Part shown: in pieces, positions 21,834-31,395 of the stretch | Layout of the letters: every line of letters starts with the position of its first letter | Numbering within the stretch: the first letter of the stretch is position 1 | Source of the DNA: Ciona savignyi | Lineage: Eukaryota; Chordata; Ascidiacea; Phlebobranchia; Cionidae | Reading direction: 5' to 3' | DNA length: 64,000 nucleotides | NCBI GenBank assembly: GCA_000149265.1 | Contig: CH003207.1 | Location: 16,108-80,107, forward strand | The notes under the pieces: model-generated | Told to the model about the DNA's origin: nothing | The model's database searches: none | What the model saw: the letters and a program-made list of their open reading frames with translations, nothing else | Program-made: the position numbers and the translations under genes

Positions 21834-22216
21834 CTACAAAATATGCCACCCAATCCACAATAAGATGAGATTGCCAGCCTGTAGACTGGTCAGTTCGTAT
21901 TATTTTAATCCAAAACCCGGAAGAATCAACATCTCCCACGGTTACATTAAATGTATGTGGTAAGGTTGGATGATAGGTCGTTACTGATGTTTTGACGAGA
22001 ACTGGTACATAATTCAAGCACTTAAAGTAAGATACAAATACCCTTTTCGTCGGAAAATCAGAAATAGAGTGAAGCTCAGTACGACCTTGTTGAGGTGCTA
22101 GCTCTGCTATACAATGGAATGGCTTTAAATTAACAAAATTCAATAATTTGAAATGACTTACCCGATACAACAATGTTTAAACTACAGACACCGACGAAAA
22201 GACCAAACAGTTTCAT
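21834..22216 (-). CDS. Signal peptide and H-type lectin exons, lectin copy A
   Basis: Exon 1 22216-22162 encodes the signal peptide MKLFGLFVGVCSLNIVVSG. Exon 2 22103-21834 (270 nt) opens ELAPQQGRTELHS and carries an H-type lectin-like fold: KRVFVSYFKCLNY, then FNVTVGDVDSSGFWIKI and SHLIVDWVAYF. It matches the family pattern of a conserved Asn-x-Val strand, a GF-x-(V/I) strand and a closing W-(V/L)-A. The donor is GTAG|gttagt. The reading frame is intact, unlike copy B. The expected TSP1 exon lies 3.4 kb away behind a foldback-like repeat, and no fibrinogen exons remain. It may be a short secreted lectin or a decaying copy. Confidence 0.7.
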
Positions 22217-22229
22217 GATCCTTAATTTA

Positions 22230-23330
22230 GATATTGGTAAACATTACACCTGACCTGAAAAACTTTGCTATTAAATGATTACAAACTCGGTCGTATAGAT
22301 TATAGAACATAGTCATTTGTTTTATATAAATTTATCAAAAGCATTGACTACATGTAGATATATAGTTAAACCGCGCTATATGTTACGAGTCTAGTAACAC
22401 TATTCTTTTTGTTTAATATCGACAAATGTTACTGAGAATCGACAAAAATATCAGGTCTGTTATCCGAAAAACTGAGGATGTTGATGACGTTGTATGAAGT
22501 CACAGAGGGCATAGTATTATTTGTGTACTGTCAACCAATAAACAAAATTTAATACGATATTGTTCTTACAATACTTTTTATTACAAAATAGTCATTGAAA
22601 TAAAAGTATAAGCTTTTGCGATATTCTTTAAGATTAAAGGATTCCCATATGTAATATAAACCATGTCACTGTAACAATAATACAGTCCAAGATTAAAAGA
22701 GATACAAGGATTGTTTTTTTGTGTTTTAAAATTAGACAGACAATATTCTAGGGACTTACTGCATGGGTTTTTATGGACGATTGAATTTAAAGTCAACAAA
22801 GTCTCTAAAATAGTCAGGCCCAAAATTATTTGTATAGATCAGTTAAGTGATATTGCAATATGAATATATCTGGAGGATAGCGGGCAAATACTTCATTTGA
22901 TCATTTTAAATAATAAAAATATTAGATTGTATTAATAGATAATTTGTAATAGTAAGAATTTTAGTAAATTACAGATTAATTTTATACTCTTCTATTAGAT
23001 CCTATATTTTATTTAACACGCTGTGCGGCAAACATTGTTGCCAGAAGTACTATATACAAGGATACGTCATACACACCCTCAGTATTTCGGATTAAAACTG
23101 AATAAATTTGTACGCATTTAGTGTTTTTGCCTTTAATTTACCGATTAATATTGTCAATGTTTAAAAGAATACTTGTGACTGGTCTCGTAACATTAACTGT
23201 GTTGTATAACTATACATCTAAACGTAGTCACCGAGCTTTAAAGCAATTTATATAACAAAAACTATACATGTTCAAAAGGACCTAGCTAGTAAGGATTTAT
23301 TATTGATGCAGATAATTTTGACCAATATTT
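22230..23330. promoter_or_regulatory. Shared divergent upstream region of lectin pair
   Basis: About 1.1 kb between the two head-to-head ATGs (22216 - and 23343 +). It is the centre of the inverted duplication and would contain both promoters. Very AT-rich, with no ORF and no definite promoter motif recognised. Confidence 0.45.
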
Positions 23331-23342
23331 AAATTCAGTATC

Positions 23343-25259
23343 ATGAAACTGTTTGTTCTGTTTGTCGGTGTCTGTAGTTTAAAGGTTGTTGTATCAGGTA
23401 AGTCATTTCAAACTATTCAATTTTGTGATTTTAAAGCCATTTCATTGTATAGCAGAGCTGGCACCTCAACAAGGTCGTACTGAGCTTCACTCTAATTCGA
23501 ATTCTTCTGCGAAAAGGGTATTTGTATCTTACTTTAAGTGCTTAAATTATGTAGGCTACCAATTGTCGTCAAAGCATCAGTTACGACCTACAATACATCT
23601 CTACCACACAAATTTAATATAACAGTGGGAGATGTTGATTCTTCCAGATTTTGGATTGAAGTGAAACGAACTGACCAGTCTACAGGCTGGCAATCTCATC
23701 TTATTGTGGATTGGGTTTTATATTTCGAAGGTTAGTAATAAAAGTAAAACCTAGGCACGGTTAAGTACTGGACACGTTGTGTGACAATGTGTGTATGGAT
23801 GGGATAATACATAATGTATTATCGGAAGTCTGTGATATCACAAACGCTTTGTTTAAATTACACGTCATTAGATTTAATTATGGAATGAATTGCACAACAA
23901 GCATTTATGTTTCCTATACAATACATCATATTTGATATGTATAACCAAATTATTTTCAGCCAAAGGATTTTAGATTTTCGAAGTTGGCAGGTAGTTGGTC
24001 AGTTAAGTCCTTGCAAGGCAGTTAGAGATTGATTTTAATCATACGATTATAAGTGTGATTACATACCTTTGTTTAATCATTCACATGACAAAACATATAC
24101 AAACCAATCTACAGCTTCTTGGTCAAGTTGGCAAGCATGGAGCGCATGTTCAGTAACTTGTGGAAGTGGGGTTACTAGACGTACGCGTCAATGTATTGAA
24201 GACACAGTTTCGGTTGTCAGCGAAGGCTGTGTTGGACACTCGGTCGATTCTATGACGTGCAGCGTAGCAAATTGCCCCCTTTTTCACGGTTCGTAGAATT
24301 AATGGACATATTTTGTATTCTGAATCTTGTGGCAATGGTTTTGTTTTATGGCACACTCTTCTTAGCGTTAATAATGTACTTAAAGGATGCAAAGATGCGT
24401 TGCGGGCAGGACACAACAAAAGTGGAATATACAGAATTAACAACCCGAGAAATAATCAAAGTTTGAAAGTTTACTACGATCAAACCACTGACGATGGAGG
24501 TTGGATGGTTGGTGAAGATTATTTAACTATTCGTCTTTTTAATATCTACTAATGAATATACGTTTAAGATATTTCAGCGGCGTACTGACGGCTCAGAAAA
24601 CTTCTACCGAGCGTGGACTGAATATCAGGAAATGTTTGGGAATCTTAGTAATGAATTTTGGTTAGGTGAGTCGAATGTTTTAACAAAATAGAACTAACAA
24701 TTAATGTAAAGTTTAAAATTTAAAGGACTCGAAAATCTGCATGATTTAACTAAGGGAAAAGAATATGAGCTAAGAATCGAATTGAGAGATTGTGAAAATG
24801 TTAGAAAATTTGCCAAATTCGCGTAACATTTTGAACTGATATTAATTACACTCACAATAAATTTTATAGGAATTGTTTTTACAGTTCATTTTCCATCGGA
24901 TCAGTTAAAGAAAATTATTCCTTGAAAGTTACAGGTTATTCTGGAAATGCAGGTAAGAAAGCGTGAAAAGGCAAAACCGTTTGATGCGATATAAAAATAA
25001 GTTTATTGTAGGGGATTCACTTTCATACCACAATGGGCGACACTTCACAACCAAGGACGTGGATAACGATTCTAAGCCCAATGGTAATTGCGCTATTACA
25101 TATCGTGGAGCTTGGTGGTATGGTCGTTGTTACCAATCCAACTTGAACGGGACGTACCTAAACTGCCAAACCTCAACTACCCAAGCTGCAAGTTGGTATA
25201 CATTTCGTGGCATCCAATATTCATTGAAGTTCATTGAGATGAAATTCAGACCGATATAA
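23343..25259 (+). CDS. Secreted H-type lectin / TSP1 / fibrinogen-domain protein (copy B)
   Basis: Eight exons: 23343-23397 (signal peptide MKLFVLFVGVCSLKVVVSG), 23456-23730 (H-type lectin), 24115-24288 (TSP1: WSSWQAWSACSVTCGSG), then a fibrinogen C-terminal domain in 24386-24507, 24569-24665, 24726-24822, 24885-24952 and 25012-25259. The fibrinogen part is typical: [69 protein letters not shown] (calcium site), GAWWYGRC, SNLNG and the end [13 protein letters not shown]. Phases agree throughout except for a 5-bp insertion (ggcta, 23554-23558) that shifts the frame inside the H-type lectin exon. Cys of the usual VYCD motif is Tyr here (TAC). It is probably an extracellular pattern-recognition lectin, possibly disabled in this haplotype. 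The domain combination is unusual. Confidence 0.8.
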
Positions 25260-25734
25260 AGGTTATAATTAATCAGCTTTATATAATGTATAACCGTGAC
25301 ATATACAGCAATGAGAATAGCAAATTTTTTGGGTATTACTGTTTTGCATAAAGTTTCCCAAATTGGGTAAAAAAAGTTGTAATATAATTTTGATGTAAAA
25401 ATTAACAAGGAACAAAAAAGGAAGTATAGTCGTTCAGTCTTTTTGTATGCCCCCGTTTAATGAAAATAATTAAAGAAGTAATAAAACCTGCCTCAAATAT
25501 CGTACGGAACATAAAAATTATTTTTAAACAGAATATGTAGATGAACGTTCAGCAAGAGTCGTTGATTTCCGAAGCTTGTGATATATTTAATGAAACGTAC
25601 GAAGAAAGGAAATTTGTTTAAAGAAAACATTATAAAATTATTTATCTTATTTTGGCCACTGCAAAACAATAACACAACGATTGGTATTAGTTAAGTTCCA
25701 ACGCTTGTCTGGCCTAATAATTATATTGAACTTT

Positions 25735-26060
25735 TAGTGTTTCGCATTTCAACGGATATGCATTTTGGTTGTATCATTCGGGGAAAATAAGATTGGATTG
25801 ATCTGCACACGGAGAATGTTTGTATTTGGAGTGATGGGGTGGAAGTCCAAACCGATGTTCTGTGGGTTGGTTGTGTCATCATTCCCATGACGTCATCCCA
25901 GCCACGGCAAATGCACGTGATGAGTGTAGCCGCAACGCCGCGACTGTCGGGGGATTCCCCGCCCTTAGGCTCTGCGTTCCTCAAGTACGAACATCTTTCA
26001 AAATCAGAGCCACATATCACTTATGCCCATTTAATACTGCGTTACGATGAAAAACTTATA
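25735..26060 (+). pseudogene. C-type-lectin-like exon remnant
   Basis: From about 25795, after 'ggggaaaataag', one frame reads WIDLHTENVCIWSDGVEVQT, like the W-I-(G/D)-L … WSDG core of C-type lectin domains. After SQPRQ the similarity jumps to another frame (NARDECSRNAATVGG). A frameshift within the would-be QPDN/EDC region makes it a remnant. No neighbouring exons were found. Confidence 0.35.
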
Positions 26061-26159
26061 CTATGGTACTACGGTCTACCCAGATGTATATTGCTAAAAT
26101 TATTATAATAATGTAAACGATTTTATGAAACAAAAGTTAATTAGTCATTTGGTAGAAAA

Positions 26160-27100
26160 TAGTTAGGTCAAAATGCGACAAGAAAATTCGTGCATAAACA
26201 TGGTAAATATAGTAGAAAGTATAATCACTACACAATTAGTATCCATATTATATATATCTGTGTGTGGTCCAACTTCAAGACCGTAAATATATTCCACTAA
26301 ATATTCTGGAATCATATAGGAAACGCCCGGTTTACATGCGCATGATCCTGTAATAATCCACTTGGAATTCACAATAAGCAGTGCATTGCCTATGTGACCA
26401 AGTCAATAAAAAAATCGCTGAGCTTTCAAGTGAAAGCATACATGCAATAATATCGGTTACTATCTAATTAACTCCGCCATATATCTTTGTGTATGGGATG
26501 GCCGGTCATTTAGTAAACATCATTTTATTTTGAAAATTATTTAGAATGTCAAAACATTTACACGCGAGGCTGTAGTATTTGCGCCATTTAATATATAAAT
26601 TCGTGACAACAGTTTATCTGTTCACCAAAAATATCTGCATTACGAGGCCAACACAAATAGACTCCGGTAGTGACTGGTACGGATAGGTCGATGTAAGTTT
26701 AATAAACAGTTCCTACGTAACAGACAGTCCTTTGTCTCTTCAAACTTATACAATGAACCACTGTCATTCGGTCATATTTCTCCTCACGCAAGTCTGTGGG
26801 AAAATACTCACTTCGTGGAAATGATCTTGTCGTGTTGAAACCACAATTCAAGTTTATCCCGATAAAAGGAGAATAGTACAGTCTTGATCACGATCTGGTT
26901 TTGCAAAAACAACTTCGTAACTTTTGCTGTGCAACTTGCCTTTTTCCAACTTCTTTGGCGTGTGTTATAAAAGTGTTCAAATTACAAGGATAAAACACAA
27001 AAAATTATAGAAGGTTGTAAGGTCTAAATACGTTGTAAGAAATTTTGCTGGATTTAAAGCCGAAAGTACTCATCAGTTAGTAGTTATTTATGTACATACA
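26160..27100. repeat. Segmental duplicate, copy 1 of 3
   Basis: Homologous to 43190-44160 and 45780-46960 in the same orientation. Example: 'cagttcctacgtaacagaca' occurs in all three. It contains the antisense exon-like sequence at 26700-26860. It is separated from the ficolin gene by the gypsy insertion. Confidence 0.8.
26700..26860 (-). pseudogene. Cysteine-rich antisense ORF, copy 1
   Basis: The minus-strand frame reads NTTRSFPRSEYFPTDLREE, then VVHC and RTVCYVGT, matching the copies at 43873-44064 and 46505-46762. The family cysteine of EEKCDG is Tyr here (TAT), and the 5' part is deleted, so it is likely a degenerate copy. Confidence 0.35.
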
Positions 27101-27103
27101 GTA

Positions 27104-27751
27104 TGTTGTGACCTACGTTTGATAAGCACTCATTGTAGACTGTATTTAACTACGAATCTAGATAATATTGTAGAGAAGCGTTGCAGGCCGCTTGCCTATG
27201 GTAGTAGATTGTTCCTTGTAGGCCCCAGGTAAGTCGGTTACCATACCTGATGCGATCTGCGATTCCCTACGTGTTGTCTCGACTCTTAGAGGTTGCGCTA
27301 ATTAATTGAGGTTTTCTGCGTAAACGTCTTCGACTTGTCTACTGTCTTCTGTGGTTTTATAGATCAAAGCTTCAGTAGTTTGATAACTTTAATTGTATTA
27401 ATCAATTGAAGCAATTAACTTAGTACTTGTTACGAGTTAAATCGTTAGATGTTTTAACGAAATAGATTCCAGATAAAACTCTCAGTATCGTCACATACAA
27501 GATCTTTCTTAATGTGTTAGTAGCCCTCTCGAGCAAAAGTAAAATAAACTTATATAGGCAAAATATCCGACAGCTGCGGTAATAATCGTAAACCTAATAA
27601 TAATATTTCAGTGATGATGCATTTTCAGCGCAAATGCCGGCTGCTGCCATCATAAATCTTATGTAAACACATGAGGTCGCTACAATATAATGCACAGGTT
27701 AATTCACACAAGCAAACTGACAATGTACACATTGCTTTACTGAACGTTACA
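27104..27751 (-). repeat. 3' LTR of the gypsy element
   Basis: 648 bp running from 'tgttgtgacctacgtttgat' to 'gaacgttaca' (plus-strand view). It shares both ends with the LTR at 30951 but is 515 bp longer. Confidence 0.75.
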
Positions 27752-27959
27752 ATGCACTAGTTAGAGGAGATCCGATCACCAACCAGCCAGCTGGACAAGG
27801 CTTCTCCTAACATAAAACCTTTGATAGAGAGTCATATTCGTGGATGTGCATAGTATAGAGATCGGATAGAGTGCAAAGCATCAGAAAGTACTTTTTCTAT
27901 CGCCTTATCTGGGAGTTTGCTGTTATCAGCATTAATTTAACCGTCCGCCAAATCGTCTG

Positions 27960-28440
27960 GTTAAAACGTTTTCATTGGAAATTCCCGGCTGGTTGGTACA
28001 ATGTCGTGCGGCTCGTCGCAACACCACGTGATGTTAAGCATTCCTTTAGTTCTCTCGACATAGAAGTACAAACAAGCACAGGAGCTTAGTCAAGCTGAAA
28101 ATGACTGTTCGTGTCGTCACATCCTTGCACGTGAAGGCAAAAGAAAACCGACTATACTCGTCAATCACCACAAGAAGATACTTATTCATACCTTTCACAG
28201 ACCCCTTGAAGTCAATGCCGATACGTTTCTATGGCTGTGTTACCATTATAAGGCTTTCTTTTCTCCTCATTCTTGTAATAGCGTGGCTTTAGTTCCGCAC
28301 TTTGCACATGTATTCTTTGCGTTGTTTAACGAATATGGCAGGTTCTTGCTTCTAACAAAGTTCGACAGTCTTGTTATACTAGTGTGGCACAATGTCTCGT
28401 GAATTCTTTCAAGGTTCTGAATACTAGTGGAACCGCATAT
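27960..28440 (-). pseudogene. Integrase remnant of gypsy element
   Basis: The minus strand shows the zinc-binding part (ERIHETLCHTS … CAKC), then a core with IDFKGSVKGMNKYLLVVIDE and YSRFSFAF, and later TSRGVATSRTT. The pieces lie in different frames. Confidence 0.75.
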
Positions 28441-29590
28441 TCTGGATAAGGTATTAGAAGCGAAGTTAGCGATGCCAGGTTTGTGTCGAATTTCATAACT
28501 GAACGTGCTTTGGGTAATAAGCCTTTGATTTAGCTCGGCACGGTAAAGCTGATTTGTTGCATTTTTTATTTTACCTTTACGCTTTGGGTCCAACATGAAA
28601 GCAACCGATTTATCGTAAAATTTCGGCCATGTAAATAGTATTTCCATTTCCGTACAGCTTCATTTTCCACTGATGGGTAGCGACATTTCGATTGAGACAG
28701 TGTTCTCGACATAAATGCAACGGGCCGCCCTCCCTGGCTTAAAACAGCTCCGATAGCAAAGTCCGAGGCGTCACACTCGGCGCAGAATGGTTCATTATCT
28801 TTAATACATTGTAAATATGCATCTAGTAATCCCCGACGCAGAGATTCAAATGCATTGACCGCGTTCTTTTCCATAGGAAAACTCGTTATTTTGGTAAGTG
28901 GTGAAATTTTCTTGGAAAATTAACAATCCATCGGGCATAATAAGCAAACATGCCTGCGCACCTTTTCAGCTCTCGCGAGGTTCTGGGGATCGGGAGGTCA
29001 AGTAAAGGCCGGAGACGTTCAGGGTCGGGTTTTATTTGCATTGTGAAACTCTGTATCCAAGAATATCGATCGATCTCACAGACAGAAAATACACACTTGG
29101 TTTCGTTAAACGTGAAGTTCTGTTCTTCGACAGCCCTGAAGAAGGCGTCCAGACTCATCGTGTCGTGTTCTTCACGGTCCCTGCCTGCAAGTGTTATGTT
29201 GTAGAGGTATGCGAATACGTTTTTAAGATGGTACTTCGATAAGTCGATCTATAATCGTTTGGAAAGCGGATACACCGTTGGTGACTCCAAATGGTAGTCT
29301 GCAATATTGAAATAACTTCCAGTCGGCCTCGAAAGCGGTAAATGCTCGATCTTCTTTGGCCAACGGAACTTGATAATAAGCGGATTTTAGGTCGAGAGTG
29401 CTGTAGATTTTGCACATAGCTATCTGATTTATTTGGTCGTCGATTCGTGGCATAGGATAGGCATCCAAAGAAGTAAAACGGTTTATGGTCTGGGAGTAGT
29501 CTATAACCATTCTCTTTTTGCTAAGTTTATCCTTAGTAACCAATACCTGCGCTCTCCATGGCGAATCGGAAGGTTTGATGACACCATCTG
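28440..29590 (-). pseudogene. Reverse transcriptase-RNase H remnant of gypsy element
   Basis: RT: LVTKDKLSKKRMVIDYSQTI, STLDLKSAYYQVPL, FEADWKLFQYCRLPFGVTNG. In the catalytic Y-x-D-D position the copy reads YLYN, so the active site is lost. RNase H: FCAECDASDFAIGAVLSQGG, followed by a small deletion and frameshift near 28640. These features show a dead pol gene. Confidence 0.85.
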
Positions 29591-29989
29591 TTAATTAATA
29601 GATTAAATTAATTAGCTTAGGGGCTTCTATTATAAAAAAACGGTCTTCTTGACTGAATCGGTGTGATTTTTTGCTACTCGTGTTGCAAGTTTATTATCGA
29701 GGTATTTAAATATTCTTGGAGGCTCAATATTGGCAACCGAAACGCTGCAACTCTATATAGCATTGGGTAAGCCTTTGATTTCGAGTTGCCGGCTTGGTTC
29801 ACCCATTTGAAATAGAACGACATTATGCATTTGCATAAAATCTTGACCTAAAATTACATCAGCACAAAGGTCTTGCATCAGTCCTCAATTAAATGAGATA
29901 TATATTACATCTTGAGGTATATATTTCAAAATTGTATTTGAACTAATGACATCCCGACCATTGTAACACCAAGCCCTGCTAAAGCCATG

Positions 29990-30130
29990 GTGATTCTTAA
30001 GTTATCGCTTCTTGATTGAATACCAAGTTTTTGACAGAATGCGCAATCCATATAACTTCGAGGAGCCCTAATCAATTAAAGTGTCGGCCGGATTTCCGTT
30101 TATTTTATTTACGACAGGATCACTTGCAAC
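29990..30130 (-). pseudogene. Aspartic protease remnant of gypsy element
   Basis: The minus strand reads ADTLID, then a TAG stop in place of the usual Ser, then GSSRSYMDCAFCQK. This is the D-(S/T)-G region of a retroviral-type protease with its key position broken. Confidence 0.6.
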
Positions 30131-30192
30131 TCTTGACGATAGAGTTAGGCGTGGTAACAAAGCAAAGGTTTCCAACGGGAATCTTTTCATGG

Positions 30193-30860
30193 TCATGTAT
30201 GCTTTAGCGAAATGGCCCTTCTTTCCACCAGAGAGGCATCTAGAGTTTCTAACAGGTCATTTTGCGCGGGGGTGTCGGATACCATTGCACCAAAACACTT
30301 TTGTTTTGCAAATACACTTGCAGTCGCCATCTCCTGACCAGACGGGTATGGTTGATTCAGAGCGTTTTGATTAGAGAGGTCCGTCGGTGTGGCAGCAACG
30401 AAGCTTTGACTATCAATCATATTTATAGGATTGTTCCTGTGCGTGGTCCAGAGAGATTCTGCTTGGTCGTAAGCTTATTGAAGTGTTAGGTCGTCATTCT
30501 CGAGTAACCGCTGTCTAATAGCGTTACAGTTATGAAGGCATCGCGGATAATTTTATCTTGGTAGATAATGGCTTAAGAGTGGGAGTTTCCAGTGCCTGGA
30601 AAAAATCCGCTAATGTTTCCCCGAGCTGTTGACGCCGCGTCGAGAGAAAACGTCTTTCAAAAACAAGATTCTTTGGCTTGAGATATATCTTTTCAAGGAT
30701 TTGAACTGCATATTCGTATGTTTTCGCGTCCTCCACATATGCGTATATTGACGGTGCTAGAAGTTGATAAGCAGTCCATATTTGTCCGAGCCAGAGCTTG
30801 CTGCGGAATGTGCAGCGACCACAGCTTCCAGAAAGAAGTTGAATGTTCTTAATCAATGCT
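30193..30860 (-). pseudogene. Gag remnant of gypsy element
   Basis: 30530-30856 encodes YAYVEDAKTYEYAVQILEKI and RRQQLGETLADFFQALE, typical of the retrotransposon Gag capsid region. 30193-30420 carries a further Gln/Asn-rich piece in another frame. Confidence 0.65.
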
Positions 30861-30950
30861 TGAATGACTGTGGGGCTCCTTGAAAATTCGGATCGGTTTC
30901 CAGTTTTGCTGGTTTTAGCAGATGATCCATTTATTCGCAGTTGAATAAAT

Positions 30951-31083
30951 TGTTGTGACCTCTGGTACGTTTAATAAGTACTCATTGTAGGCTTTATTTA
31001 ATTACGAATCTAGATAATATAATGCACAGTTTAATTCACACAAGCAAACTGTCAATGAACACAATGCTACACTGAACGTTATA
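30951..31083 (-). repeat. 5' LTR of the gypsy element, internally deleted
   Basis: 133 bp with both LTR ends. Relative to the other LTR, about 515 bp are missing after 'acgaatctagataat'. Confidence 0.75.
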
Positions 31084-31375
31084 GGAGTTGGAAACAGGTT
31101 TGAAGTAGGCCTAATCAACGTGGAGTGAAACGCAGGATACAATCAAGCTTGCGCGTTTATCACACAATATACAATGATTGTTAGTTATCTAGGTTTAAAC
31201 CAGAAAAAGATATATGCTATTACAACGTGCTGCGATTTTAAAACATATCAGTCGAAACTATCCTACAGGATCAAACAGAAATAACATGATATGATATTTA
31301 CTTGATAGCAATTCTTACTATAATACTATTCTAAACTTTTATTTAAAACTAATAATATAACTCATTTTTACAACA

Positions 31376-31395
31376 CAGTGAAATAAATTGCAAAA
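31376..31395 (+). promoter_or_regulatory. Unpaired 3' splice site before ficolin C ATG
   Basis: 'atttttacaacacag|tg' lies 17 bases before the ATG. The paralogue has the same arrangement at 47751-47771. This is consistent with a trans-spliced leader acceptor. Confidence 0.35.

Larger units (their letters stand above)
27104..31083 (-). mobile_element. Decayed Ty3/gypsy LTR retrotransposon
   Basis: TG…CA LTRs at 27104-27751 and 30951-31083 flank gag- and pol-like remnants, all on the minus strand in the order gag, protease, RT, RNase H, integrase. Frameshifts, stops and an LTR deletion show an old copy. It sits inside one copy of the segmental duplication; the other copy (about 46950) lacks it. 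Confidence 0.85.

Noticed and set aside
25130..25408. Minus-strand ORF over the last fibrinogen exon of lectin B
   Set aside because: Antisense of a clearly coding exon.
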